Shown: positions 1-8,134, counted from the first letter of the stretch. The stretch is 18,286 nt of DNA from Clostridiaceae bacterium (GCA_016302625.1 JAEDNG010000005.1:1-18286), one strand, 5' to 3'. Notes: generated by a model not told the origin, from the sequence alone. Made by a program: numbers and translations.

Positions 1-40
1 TCCTGTAGAATATAGTGTTTACTTTATTTGCGGAAATATT

Positions 41-75
41 AATCCCCGCGAAATGATAAACAGTCCGCAGGGATT
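41..75 (-). terminator. putative terminator hairpin downstream of pnp
   Basis: Read on the minus strand just after the pnp stop, a 10-bp stem (AATCCCTGCG paired with CGCGGGGATT, one G-U pair) closes a loop of about 15 nt. It is followed by AATATTT rather than a clean T-run. The stem is good but the loop is large and the U-tract poor, so this is a likely but not certain intrinsic terminator. It could also be a 3' stabilising stem. Confidence 0.5.
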
Positions 76-91
76 GCTTTTATGCGTTAAA

Positions 92-2302
92 TTAATCGTG
101 CTTTTTAAAGCCGCGGCGCTCCTTGCCGCCGTGACCGTCGCGCTTAGCCTGTCTCGGCTGCGGAACATCGTCGGCGTCCGGCTCAACGACCGCACCGTTG
201 ACCTCTACTAAAGCGTCTCTCCTTGAAAGATTAATTCTGCCCTGATCGTCAATCTCTATAACCTTAACAATCACCTGGTCTCCTACGTTTACAACGTCCT
301 CAACCTTTTCAACGCGCTTAACGTCAAGCTTTGAAATGTGGACAAGTCCCTCTTTACCGGGAGCGATTTCAACAAATGCACCGAAGGTCATAAGTCTTGT
401 AACCTTGCCGCTGTAAATAGCGCCGATCTCCGGGTCGTTAGCGATAAGCTCAACAATGGAAACCGCCTGCTTAGCCTTTTCAATATCGAGACCGGAAACA
501 TATACGCGTCCGTCCTCCTCGATATTGATGGTGCAGTCGCACTGCTCTTGAATGGACTGGATAACCTTGCCCTGCTTGCCGATAACGTCGCCTATCTTAT
601 CGGGGCTTATCTGAGTAGTAACCATCTTAGGAGCATACTTTGAAAGCTCCGCTCTCGGCTCGGGGATACACTTAAGCATAACCTCGTCAAGAATATAGTC
701 GCGCGCCTTGTGGGTCTTTGCAAAGGCCTCCTTGATGATTTCGGGAGTAAGACCGTGTACCTTTAAGTCCATCTGAATGGCGGTAATACCCTTGTGAGTA
801 CCCGCAACCTTAAAGTCCATATCGCCGTAGAAATCCTCAAGTCCCTGAATATCTACCATGGTCATGAAATCGCCGTAAACACCCTCGTCGCCGGTGATAA
901 GTCCGCAGGAAATACCCGCAACGGGAGCCTTTATCGGAACGCCTGCCGCCATCAATGCCAAAGTTGAGCCGCAGATTGAGCCCTGAGAGGTGGAACCGTT
1001 AGAGGAAAGCACCTCAGACACAACACGGATAGCATACGGGAAGTCATCAACACTCGGAATAACCGGAACAAGCGCCTTTTCGGCAAGCGCGCCGTGGCCT
1101 ATCTCGCGGCGGCCGGGGCCTCTTGACGGCTTTGTTTCGCCGACCGAGTAGGACGGGAAATTATAGTGATGAATATATCTTTTTGAAACTTCTTCGTCAA
1201 GACCGTCTAACTTCTGAGCGTCGCTTACCGGAGCTAAAGTCGCGACAGACAGCACCTGAGTCTGACCGCGAGTGAACATACCCGAGCCGTGAACGCGGGG
1301 AAGCAGGTCAACCTGAGCGTTAAGCGGACGGATTTCGTCAATTCCTCTGCCGTCAACACGCTTTTTCTCGTTCTTAAGCCAGTCTCTTACGACATGCTTC
1401 TGAACAAGATACATGATTTCCTCGATTTTACCCTCGCAGCCCTCGAACTTCTCGTCGAATTTCTCATGAACCGCATTGTAAATCGGTAACAGAGCCGCGT
1501 CTCTTACCGTCTTATCGTCGGTATCAAGCGCCTTTTTAACGTCCTCAATGCAGAAGTCCTCAATCTCCTTGAAAATTTCGGGGTCCGGATCGTTAGATTC
1601 AAACTCAAACTTCGGCTTGCCGATTTCGGCGGCTATGCCCTTTATGAATTTGACAACCTCTTTATTAGCCTCGTGACCTGCCATAATGCAGTCGAACATA
1701 AGCTCGTCCGATATTTCGTTTGCGCCCGCTTCGATCATTGCAACCAAGTCCTCAGTTGAAGAAACGGTCAGATTAAGGTCGGATTTCGCGCGCTGTTCAA
1801 GGTTGGGGTTTATAATAATTTCACCGTCGACAAGACCGACATTTACGCTTGAAATCGGTCCGTCCCACGGAACGTCGGAAATAGCAATAGCCGCGGAAAC
1901 GCCGATTGCGGCGGCGACTTCGGGCGAGCAGTCGGGATCAACCGACATAACGGTAGCTACAACCGAGCAGTCGTTGCGCATGTCCTTCGGGAAAAGCGGA
2001 CGGATCGGTCTGTCAATACAGCGGGAGGCTAAAATCGCCTTTTCGGTCGCTCTTCCCTCTCTCCTTGTAAAGGAGCCGGGCAGACGTCCGACCGAGTACA
2101 TTTTTTCCTCATAATCAACCGAAAGCGGGAAGAAATCCACTCCCTCGCGCGGCTTTGCAGAAGCCGTAACGGTGCAGAGCACCTTTGTTTCACCGTAGGT
2201 CGCCATAACAGCGGCGTTGGCAAGCTGAGCCATCATGCCGGTTTCAAGCTTTAACGGTCTGCCGGCAAGGGTTGTTTCATAAACCTTGTAATTTTCAAAC
2301 AT
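92..2302 (-). CDS. pnp: polynucleotide phosphorylase (3'-5' exoribonuclease)
   Basis: This 736-aa cytoplasmic enzyme degrades RNA 3'-5' using phosphate and releases nucleoside diphosphates; it is a core mRNA decay enzyme. All domains are visible in the usual order: first RNase PH domain about residues 1-145, an all-helical linker region, second RNase PH domain about 320-545, KH domain about 555-620 with its GxxG loop at 575-578 (GKQG), and S1 domain about 628-697. The phosphate-binding signature SNGSTS is at 434-439. D490 and D496 fall where the E. coli metal-binding aspartates lie. Length is normal for the family. The tail after the S1 domain is short, charged and basic (RQAKRDGHGGKERRGFKKHD), as in many Firmicutes homologues. 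The start is supported by AAGGAG about 10 nt upstream, which sits in a possible hairpin. It lies 173 bp downstream of rpsO, probably in the same transcription unit. Confidence 0.98.
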   Translation of the reverse strand: MFENYKVYETTLAGRPLKLETGMMAQLANAAVMATYGETKVLCTVTASAKPREGVDFFPLSVDYEEKMYSVGRLPGSFTRREGRATEKAILASRCIDRPIRPLFPKDMRNDCSVVATVMSVDPDCSPEVAAAIGVSAAIAISDVPWDGPISSVNVGLVDGEIIINPNLEQRAKSDLNLTVSSTEDLVAMIEAGANEISDELMFDCIMAGHEANKEVVKFIKGIAAEIGKPKFEFESNDPDPEIFKEIEDFCIEDVKKALDTDDKTVRDAALLPIYNAVHEKFDEKFEGCEGKIEEIMYLVQKHVVRDWLKNEKKRVDGRGIDEIRPLNAQVDLLPRVHGSGMFTRGQTQVLSVATLAPVSDAQKLDGLDEEVSKRYIHHYNFPSYSVGETKPSRGPGRREIGHGALAEKALVPVIPSVDDFPYAIRVVSEVLSSNGSTSQGSICGSTLALMAAGVPIKAPVAGISCGLITGDEGVYGDFMTMVDIQGLEDFYGDMDFKVAGTHKGITAIQMDLKVHGLTPEIIKEAFAKTHKARDYILDEVMLKCIPEPRAELSKYAPKMVTTQISPDKIGDVIGKQGKVIQSIQEQCDCTINIEEDGRVYVSGLDIEKAKQAVSIVELIANDPEIGAIYSGKVTRLMTFGAFVEIAPGKEGLVHISKLDVKRVEKVEDVVNVGDQVIVKVIEIDDQGRINLSRRDALVEVNGAVVEPDADDVPQPRQAKRDGHGGKERRGFKKHD

Positions 2303-2308
2303 GCTTAA

Positions 2309-2340
2309 AAATCTCCTTTTAAAAATATTTTCAGAGATTT
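2309..2340 (-). promoter_or_regulatory. possible RBS-sequestering hairpin in pnp leader
   Basis: On the minus strand, AAATCTC (from 2340 down) can pair with GAGATTT (2315 down to 2309), giving a 7-bp stem with an AT-rich 18-nt loop. The 3' arm overlaps the pnp Shine-Dalgarno (AAGGAG). Pairing is seen in the sequence. A role in controlling pnp translation is inference, suggested by known autoregulation of pnp leaders in other bacteria. The stem is AT-rich and may be marginally stable. Confidence 0.35.
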
Positions 2341-2433
2341 CCGGTTAGCAATAAATCCAACACCCGAATTTTCAGACGCTCGATTTACCGCTAAACCGCG
2401 AAAATCCCTTTTAAACTTAACAATTTCAACAAT

Positions 2434-2464
2434 AAGGCAGACCGAACAAAAGCCGATCTGCCTT
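2434..2464 (-). terminator. rpsO-pnp intergenic hairpin (attenuator or processing stem)
   Basis: Twelve bases after the rpsO stop, an 11-bp stem (AAGGCAGATCG with CGGTCTGCCTT, one G-U pair) closes a 9-nt loop and is followed by ATTGTTG, a weak U-tract. No convincing promoter is visible between here and pnp, so this is better read as a partial terminator or an RNA-processing stem that lets some transcription into pnp. An rpsO-pnp intergenic hairpin is well known in E. coli; equivalence here is inferred. Confidence 0.5.
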
Positions 2465-2475
2465 TAGTGTGCCGA

Positions 2476-2739
2476 TTACTTACGGATGCCGAGCTTTTTG
2501 ATGATGGCACGGTATCTTTCAATATCGTTTTTCTGCAGGTAAGCGAGAAGGTTTCTTCTGTGACCTACCATTTTGAGAAGACCGCGATAGGAATGACGAT
2601 CCTTCGGGTGAACCTTTAAGTGAGCGTTAAGCTCGTTGATTCTGTTGGTGAGAAGCGCAATCTGCACCTCCGGAGAACCGGTGTCGCCCTCGTGAACGGC
2701 ATAATCCTTGATGATCTGCTGCTTTAAATCCTTAGTCAT
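2476..2739 (-). CDS. rpsO: 30S ribosomal protein S15
   Basis: S15 is a primary 16S rRNA-binding protein of the small-subunit platform. The 87-aa product matches the family end to end: a helical N-terminus, the signature HEGDTGSPEVQIALLT, the central DRHSYRGLLKMVGHRRNLLAYL block, and a basic C-terminus ending KKLGIRK. A longer reading frame could begin at a GTG at 2748, but that GTG overlaps the Shine-Dalgarno AAAGGAG. The ATG at 2739 has 8-nt spacing and gives the usual family length, so I chose it. A promoter and a structured leader lie upstream, and pnp follows, as in many bacteria. Confidence 0.98.
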   Translation of the reverse strand: MTKDLKQQIIKDYAVHEGDTGSPEVQIALLTNRINELNAHLKVHPKDRHSYRGLLKMVGHRRNLLAYLQKNDIERYRAIIKKLGIRK

Positions 2740-2764
2740 TTTTTTCACTCCTTTAAAATCTCAT

Positions 2765-2831
2765 CCGTGAACCAAGCTAAAGGTCAAAGTGACTCCCGAA
2801 ATCGGGCGGACGCCTAAAGCATAGTACACGG
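2765..2831 (-). promoter_or_regulatory. structured rpsO 5' leader, candidate S15 autoregulatory RNA
   Basis: The leader of about 87 nt can fold into a multi-branch junction. An outer stem CCGTG/CACGG pairs 2831-2827 with 2769-2765. Inside are a hairpin CCCGA-TT-TCGGG (2806-2795) and a hairpin GTCA-CTT-TGAC (2793-2783). A further imperfect helix, GCT..AGG with CC..AGC, is possible. The pairings are read directly. A junction-containing leader bound by S15 is the established mode of rpsO autoregulation in several bacteria, so that role is inferred here; no named Rfam family was matched. Confidence 0.5.
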
Positions 2832-2841
2832 TAGCTGTATT

Positions 2842-2870
2842 ATTATAACACAGATAAGTTTAATTGTAAA
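2842..2870 (-). promoter_or_regulatory. sigma-A-type promoter of rpsO(-pnp)
   Basis: On the minus strand, a -35 TTTACA (2870-2865) and a perfect -10 TATAAT (2847-2842) are separated by 17 bp. The predicted start is near 2835, leaving a leader of about 95 nt before the rpsO ATG. It lies immediately after the trkA stop, in an AT-rich gap. Confidence 0.8.
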
Positions 2871-2882
2871 GTTTTTTATTTT

Positions 2883-3527
2883 TTATTTTAAAATGCGGCG
2901 CACGTCTCCGGTGTGACCGAGGACTAACAGGTGCTCCGCTTTGCTGAAAGCATAATCAGGACGGAAAAACGGAATTACCCTGCCGTCTTTTTTCACGGCG
3001 ACGATATTAAGCTTATATCTGTTTCTGAAATCAAGCTCCATAGCCGTTTTGCCTATCCATTTATCAAGCGGTTCAATCTCAAAAATCGAGTAATCCGCCG
3101 AAAGATTTATGCAGTCGAATATATTTTCGGCGCTTTCAAGTCCGGCTATTCGGCTTGCAACGTCCCGTTCGGGGTAAATTACCCTGTCAGCACCGTTGCG
3201 GAGCAGGAATTTCTCCTCAATGTCACGGTTGGCGGCGCTGTAAACCTTTTTCGCTCCCAGCTCCTTAAGTAGGTCTGTGATTTCGAGACAAGCCTGAAAA
3301 TAATCCTCAATGCAGACAAAGCAGGCGTCAAATTCCTCAACTCCGAAGCTTTTAAGCACGTCTATTTTAGTGCAGTCACAGACCTTTGCGCTCACAACCA
3401 TGGAGGTTATATCCTCCATTTTTTCCGCGTTTTTATCCGCTGCCATTATTTCGCAGCCGTTTTTTGAAAGCTCGTTGCAAAGATGGTGTCCCAAAGAGCC
3501 CATGCCGATTATAAGAAAGGATTTCAT
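2883..3527 (-). CDS. Trk/Ktr potassium uptake regulatory subunit (RCK protein)
   Basis: A 214-aa cytoplasmic gating subunit, equivalent to KtrA/TrkA, which binds nucleotide and controls the adjacent K+ channel-like translocator. The N-terminal RCK_N Rossmann domain (about 1-125) starts with a clear GMGSLG dinucleotide motif at 8-13, with the acidic residue closing the second strand at D31. An RCK_C domain follows from about 140 to the end. It has a single RCK unit, so it is the short KtrA-like form and not the duplicated E. coli TrkA form. It follows the membrane subunit gene by 25 bp and has its own GGGAG Shine-Dalgarno 9 nt before the ATG. No clear terminator follows; the rpsO promoter begins right after it. 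Choice between the names trkA and ktrA is open. Confidence 0.93.
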   Translation of the reverse strand: MKSFLIIGMGSLGHHLCNELSKNGCEIMAADKNAEKMEDITSMVVSAKVCDCTKIDVLKSFGVEEFDACFVCIEDYFQACLEITDLLKELGAKKVYSAANRDIEEKFLLRNGADRVIYPERDVASRIAGLESAENIFDCINLSADYSIFEIEPLDKWIGKTAMELDFRNRYKLNIVAVKKDGRVIPFFRPDYAFSKAEHLLVLGHTGDVRRILK

Positions 3528-3552
3528 ATTTTAAATCTCCCGTCAAAATTTT

Positions 3553-4890
3553 TTATCCTACCGTAACCGCTTCCTCCGGATAGGAAACCGGCGGCTTTCT
3601 TCGCTCGAAAAGGGCGACAGCGAAGGATATACTGCCTACGCGTCCGCAGTACATAAGAAATATTATAACCATACGCGAGAGCAAATTCAAGTCCCTTGTA
3701 ATGCCCGTTGTCATTCCGACGGTGCTTATCGCCGAAACCGTTTCAAACATCGCGTCGGTGACGGTAATGCCCTGTGAAGCGCAGATTACAAGCGCACCAA
3801 TGAGCGCCAAAAGCATGTTTATGGAAATTATGATTACCGATTTTCTGAGTGCGTCCTCCTTTATCCGTCTTTTAAAGAGATGAATATTGTCCCTGCCGCT
3901 GATACCGGCCAAAAGAAAAACTATTATAACCGCGATCGTAGTGGTTTTAACGCCGCCCGCGGTAGAACCCGATGAGCCGCCTATGAACATCAGAATTATT
4001 GTTAAAAGCTTTGACGCGGGGTTAAGCGCGGCGGTATCCACCGTGTTAAAGCCGGCGGTTCTTGCGGTGACTGAGCCGAAAAACGCGGCGGTGATTTCCT
4101 CCCCTGTCGACATATTGCTGCCTAAATTATTATGCTCAAAAATATAAAGCAGAAGCGCGCCGCCGAAAATTAAAGCGGCGGTGACAGACAGCACCATTTT
4201 CGTATGCAGAGAAAATTTACTGAACTTAAACCTGCAGGTGGTGATATCGTCCCACACAAGAAAGCCTATACCGCCAATGACAATAAGAAACATCAGTACG
4301 GTATTAACAAAAACATTATCATAAAGCGAGGTAAAGGACGAATACTCCCCCGACCCTCCCATAAGGTCGAAGCCGGCGTTGCAGAAAGCAGAAATCGAAT
4401 GAAAAAAGCCGTAATACACTCCCTTAAAAAAGCCAATTCCGGGCTGTCTTATAAAATGCAGGGAAAGCAGAACGCCTCCTGAGCCCTCAAAAATCAGAGT
4501 ACCGGTTATTATTTTCTTGACGAGCCTCGAAAAATCTCCCATTTGGGTAGTGTTTATGCTTTCCGCCATTACCGCGCGCTCGCGCAGGCTTGCTTTTTTG
4601 CTTATGAGACGGAAGAAAAAAATCGCGATGGTCATAAATCCGAGACCGCCCGTCTGAATAAGCGCGATAATTACAAGCTGTCCGAAAAGCGACCAATAGG
4701 TAGCCGTGTCCTTTAAAACCAGTCCGGTAACGCACGATGCGGAGGTCGCAGTGAAAAGAGCGGTGACTGGACCTGCCGAAGAACCGTCCCGCGTAGCGGC
4801 GGGCAGCATTAACAAGGCGGTGCCTATAACTATCATAATCAGATATCCGAGCGTAATAACGCGTATATGTGAAAGCTTACGATGTTTCAT
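3553..4890 (-). CDS. Trk/Ktr potassium uptake transmembrane subunit
   Basis: A 445-aa integral membrane protein of the TrkH/KtrB superfamily, which conducts K+ through a single-chain pore made of four M1-P-M2 repeats. All four pore loops are visible (numbered from the ATG at 4896): SASCVTG at 52-58, AFCNAGF at 170-176, TARTAGFNT at 278-286 and STVGMTTG at 391-398. Each contributes one selectivity-filter glycine. Length fits KtrB. An in-frame ATG at 4896 directly abuts the AAGAAGG Shine-Dalgarno (no spacing), whereas the ATG at 4890 has 6-nt spacing, so I start at 4890. It is followed by its RCK partner 25 bp later. A terminator stem separates it from the upstream Na/phosphate symporter, and I see no strong promoter in the short gap, so expression may depend on readthrough or on a promoter inside the upstream gene. 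Confidence 0.95.
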   Translation of the reverse strand: MKHRKLSHIRVITLGYLIMIVIGTALLMLPAATRDGSSAGPVTALFTATSASCVTGLVLKDTATYWSLFGQLVIIALIQTGGLGFMTIAIFFFRLISKKASLRERAVMAESINTTQMGDFSRLVKKIITGTLIFEGSGGVLLSLHFIRQPGIGFFKGVYYGFFHSISAFCNAGFDLMGGSGEYSSFTSLYDNVFVNTVLMFLIVIGGIGFLVWDDITTCRFKFSKFSLHTKMVLSVTAALIFGGALLLYIFEHNNLGSNMSTGEEITAAFFGSVTARTAGFNTVDTAALNPASKLLTIILMFIGGSSGSTAGGVKTTTIAVIIVFLLAGISGRDNIHLFKRRIKEDALRKSVIIISINMLLALIGALVICASQGITVTDAMFETVSAISTVGMTTGITRDLNLLSRMVIIFLMYCGRVGSISFAVALFERRKPPVSYPEEAVTVG

Positions 4891-4908
4891 TTTCATCCTT
4901 CTTAGCTG

Positions 4909-4939
4909 TAATTAAACCCTCCCGATTTTCGCGGGAGGG
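4909..4939 (-). terminator. terminator hairpin between phosphate symporter and Trk genes
   Basis: On the minus strand, an 8-bp perfect stem CCCTCCCG/CGGGAGGG with a 7-nt loop is followed by TTTAATTA. It begins a few bases after the symporter stop. The stem is strong and GC-rich but the U-tract is short, so partial readthrough into the potassium genes is plausible. Confidence 0.75.
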
Positions 4940-4947
4940 AATAATCG

Positions 4948-6708
4948 TTAATTTTCAAGCTGATATTTCTCGCTGTACATATTAAAATCGTCAACGAAGG
5001 TACCGCTTAAGGAATTTTTAATTTTATGCAGATACTTGTGCGTATCGAGCATGTCGGTAGGCAGCTGCATTGTGTAAACAGCAATATTGGAGCAATGGTC
5101 GGAAACGCGCTCGTAATTCGTAAGCAGGTCTGTAAACACAAAGCCAAGCTCAATGGTGCACTCGCCGTTTTGCAGACGTTTGATGTGGCGTGCCTTAAGC
5201 TCCTTGTTAAGCTTATCTATCACCTGTTCGAGCGGCTCGACATGCGACGCCGCCTCAACGTCGTCGCCTACAAACGAATCTATCGTCATATTAAGTATTT
5301 CCGTAACCGCGGCGGTTATAGTCGCAATTTCATTCATTGCCTCGTTTGAAAAATGAATGTTTTTGTTGTGTATTTCCTCCGCAACCTTGCAGATATTAAG
5401 CGCATGGTCTCCGATACGCTCAAAGTCGCCTATACTGTGAAGCATACGGGCAATACTGTGGGAGGTGTTTTCCGATTGCTCGTTGTTGCTGAGTCTCACA
5501 AGATAAGTGCCGAGCTTGTCCTCATACTTATCGATAAGCTCCTCGTTTTCACGGATAAACTGAACCGTTTCTGCATCATATTTCGATATTATCCCGATTG
5601 ACTTTAAAAGCGATTCTCTCGCATGCTCCGCCATTTCGGAGGTCAGTCTGTGACACTCCGAAACGGCAAGCGCGGTGTTGTTGAACAAACGCTCGTCCAG
5701 AAAAACGGTATGAGTTTTATCGTCGCTCTTTTTGACGGTAAGCTCACAAAGCCGGATAACGGCTTTTCTGAACGGAATAAGTATAATCGTATTGATAAAG
5801 TTGAAAAGGGTATGAATCATCGCGACGCCGACCATCGAAACCTGTGACGAAATAAACTCCATACCTGCAAACTTTGCAATATACAACAGTATCATACACA
5901 GCACAGAACCAATAACATTGACATAAATGTGCATTGCTACCACGCGCTTGGCGTTTTTATTGGTGCCGAAGCTTGAAATAAGCGCGGTTATACATGTTCC
6001 GATATTAGCACCGAGGACCAGCGGAATAGCCATTTCATAGGTTATGGTGCCTGTAAGCGCCAAAGCCTGAACAATACCTATTGTGGCGGCGGAGGACTGA
6101 ATAATCCCGGTGAACACCATGGAAATAAGCAGTGCGATAAGCGGACTGCTGAATGCAAACAGAAGATTTTGAAAGCCCTCCATCTCCTGAACCGAGCTCA
6201 TGGAATCGCTCATAAAATCCATACCGGTCATTAAAATCGCAAAACCGATAAGAATTGAGCCGATATTTTTCTTCTTTTCCTCTTTGGAAATCATTCTAAG
6301 CAGAATACCCACAAAAGCAAGTATCGGCGCGAAGGTCATGGGCTTTAAAAGGGTTAAAAAGAAGTTATCTCCGCTGATTCCCGTAAGGCTTAAGAGCCAC
6401 GCGGTAAGTGTGGTTCCGACATTGGAGCCCATAATAATACCGAAGGTGTCGCAGAAATTAACTATTCCCGAGTTTACAAGACCGACAAGCATAACGGTCA
6501 TAGCGGAGGAGGACTGTATCGCGATTGTAATTCCGGCACCTAAGAAAAAGCTTATAAACGGATTTTTTGTAACCTTTTTAAGGGTCTGTTCGAGCGCGCC
6601 GCCGGTCAGACTTTCAAGACCGCCCGAAAGAGCGGACATTCCGTAAAGGAAAAAGGCTAAACCCCCGAGCAGCTCGGCTGTCATTAACAATATCCGGGTA
6701 GACGTCAT
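4948..6708 (-). CDS. Na+/phosphate symporter of the NptA/PNaS family with C-terminal PhoU-like domain
   Basis: A 586-aa membrane protein of the Na/Pi-cotransporter family. The N-terminal half has two inverted-repeat Na_Pi_cotrans units with the characteristic QSSSA motif at 65-69 and QSSA at 204-207, each in a re-entrant hydrophobic segment, plus the GSNVGTT and GANIGTC loops. After about residue 345 the protein turns soluble and helical to about 560, fitting the PhoU-like domain found fused in many bacterial members. It likely takes up phosphate with sodium; specificity cannot be read from sequence. The start has GAGGT 6-7 nt upstream. It begins 34 bp after the glyS stop, with only a small 5-bp GAGA-loop hairpin in between and no U-tract, so it is probably co-transcribed with glyS. 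A terminator follows. Confidence 0.94.
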   Translation of the reverse strand: MTSTRILLMTAELLGGLAFFLYGMSALSGGLESLTGGALEQTLKKVTKNPFISFFLGAGITIAIQSSSAMTVMLVGLVNSGIVNFCDTFGIIMGSNVGTTLTAWLLSLTGISGDNFFLTLLKPMTFAPILAFVGILLRMISKEEKKKNIGSILIGFAILMTGMDFMSDSMSSVQEMEGFQNLLFAFSSPLIALLISMVFTGIIQSSAATIGIVQALALTGTITYEMAIPLVLGANIGTCITALISSFGTNKNAKRVVAMHIYVNVIGSVLCMILLYIAKFAGMEFISSQVSMVGVAMIHTLFNFINTIILIPFRKAVIRLCELTVKKSDDKTHTVFLDERLFNNTALAVSECHRLTSEMAEHARESLLKSIGIISKYDAETVQFIRENEELIDKYEDKLGTYLVRLSNNEQSENTSHSIARMLHSIGDFERIGDHALNICKVAEEIHNKNIHFSNEAMNEIATITAAVTEILNMTIDSFVGDDVEAASHVEPLEQVIDKLNKELKARHIKRLQNGECTIELGFVFTDLLTNYERVSDHCSNIAVYTMQLPTDMLDTHKYLHKIKNSLSGTFVDDFNMYSEKYQLEN

Positions 6709-6742
6709 TTTAATACCTCAGTTGCAGGCTCTCGCCTGAATT

Positions 6743-8134
6743 TTAAAATTTAACGGCGCTTGCAATATAAGCCTTAAGCTCTGAAATCGGAATACGCTTC
6801 TGCTCCATTGTATCGCGGTCGCGCACGGTCACGCAGTTGTCAGTTTCGGAATCAAAGTCGTAGGTTATGCAGATAGGAGTGCCTATTTCGTCCTGTCTGC
6901 GGTAACGCTTGCCTATTGAGCCGGCATCGTCGAAATCAACCATAAAGTCTGCGCTTAAATCGCTGAAAATCTCGGTTGCCTTATCCGAAAGCTTTTTGGA
7001 AAGCGGAAGAACGGCGGCTTTAAAGGGAGCGAGCGCCGGGTGCAGACGAAGCACTACGCGTGTGTCGCCCTTTTCGTCGGCTTCCTCGTCGTAAGCGTCG
7101 CATAGGAAAGCAAGCAGTACGCGGTCGGCGCCTAAAGACGGCTCAATTACATACGGAATGTATTTTTCGTTCGTTTCCGGGTCAAAATATTCCATAGCCT
7201 CACCCGAATGGTTTGCGTGCTGTGTAAGGTCATAGTCTGTACGGTCGGCAACGCCCCATAACTCGCCCCAGCCGAACGGGAACAGGAACTCAAAGTCTGT
7301 GGTCGCCTTTGAATAGAAGCAAAGCTCATCCTTATCATGGTCGCGAAGTCTCAAATGCTCCTCGTTCATGCCGAGGTCCAAAAGCCACTTCTTGCAGAAA
7401 CCGCGCCAATATTCGAACCAGTAAAGGTCGGTGCCCGGCTTGCAGAAAAACTCAAGCTCCATCTGTTCAAACTCGCGTATGCGGAAAATAAAGTTTCCGG
7501 GAGTAATCTCGTTACGGAAGGATTTACCCACCTGAGCCACGCCGAACGGAATTTTCTTGCGTGTTGTGCGTGCGATGTTCTTAAAGTTTACAAAAATACC
7601 CTGAGCGGTTTCGGGACGGAGATAAAGCGTAGAAGCGCTGTCCTCCGTGACGCCCTGAAAGGTCTTGAACATAAGGTTGAACTTTCTGATATCTGTAAAA
7701 TCGTGCGAGCCGCAGTTAGGGCAAGAAATTCCCTTGTCCTTTATATACTGCATCATTTCCTCGTCGCTCATAGCGGCGGGATTGTCCGAAAGACCGTTTT
7801 CCGCGACATAATCCTCAATAAGCTTATCTGCTCTGTGACGGGTCTTGCAGGACTTACAGTCCATAAGCGGGTCGGAAAAGCCGCCCAAATGCCCTGACGC
7901 GACCCATGTTTCGGGATTCATTAAAATTGCGCTGTCAAGTCCCACATTATACGGACATTCCTGAACGAATTTTTTAAGCCAAGCTTTTTTTATGTTGTTT
8001 TTGAGTTCTACTCCCAAAGGACCGTAATCCCATGAATTAGCAAGTCCTCCGTAAATCTCGCTGCCCGGATAAACAAATCCGCGTCCCTTAGCCAAAGCTA
8101 CTATTGTATCCATACTTTTTTCAGAATTCTGCAA
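6743..8134 (-). CDS. glyS: glycyl-tRNA synthetase, single-chain (eukaryote-like) type
   Basis: A class II aminoacyl-tRNA synthetase that charges tRNA-Gly; homodimeric alpha2 type, not the alpha2-beta2 GlyQ/GlyS type. Visible features (numbered from the longer ATG frame): VYPGSEIYGGL near the N-terminus, a zinc-site pattern CKSC at 96-99 with CPNC at 141-144, the motif-2 region FRNEITP at 209-215, and a motif-3 segment EPSLGADR followed by a C-terminal anticodon-binding domain. Length about 463 aa is normal. An ATG at 8143 abuts the GGAGG with no spacing. A TTG three codons later (8134) has 9-nt spacing and gives MQNSEKSMDTIV, so I prefer TTG; a third option is the ATG at 8113. It heads the unit with the Na/phosphate symporter. 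Confidence 0.96.
   Translation of the reverse strand: MQNSEKSMDTIVALAKGRGFVYPGSEIYGGLANSWDYGPLGVELKNNIKKAWLKKFVQECPYNVGLDSAILMNPETWVASGHLGGFSDPLMDCKSCKTRHRADKLIEDYVAENGLSDNPAAMSDEEMMQYIKDKGISCPNCGSHDFTDIRKFNLMFKTFQGVTEDSASTLYLRPETAQGIFVNFKNIARTTRKKIPFGVAQVGKSFRNEITPGNFIFRIREFEQMELEFFCKPGTDLYWFEYWRGFCKKWLLDLGMNEEHLRLRDHDKDELCFYSKATTDFEFLFPFGWGELWGVADRTDYDLTQHANHSGEAMEYFDPETNEKYIPYVIEPSLGADRVLLAFLCDAYDEEADEKGDTRVVLRLHPALAPFKAAVLPLSKKLSDKATEIFSDLSADFMVDFDDAGSIGKRYRRQDEIGTPICITYDFDSETDNCVTVRDRDTMEQKRIPISELKAYIASAVKF

Noticed and set aside
1686..2114. 142-aa plus-strand open frame opposite pnp
   Set aside because: Antisense shadow of the first RNase PH domain; no promoter or domain.
6200..6646. 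148-aa plus-strand open frame opposite the Na/phosphate symporter
   Set aside because: Antisense shadow of the hydrophobic repeats; low-complexity product and no translation signal.
6721..6740. Terminator between glyS and the phosphate symporter
   Set aside because: CAGGC-GAGA-GCCTG is only a 5-bp stem and is followed by CAACTGAGG, not a T-run, so it is unlikely to stop transcription.
7337..7897. 186-aa plus-strand open frame opposite glyS
   Set aside because: It lies wholly antisense to the well-conserved glycyl-tRNA synthetase, has no recognisable domain or promoter, and is explained by codon-bias shadowing.
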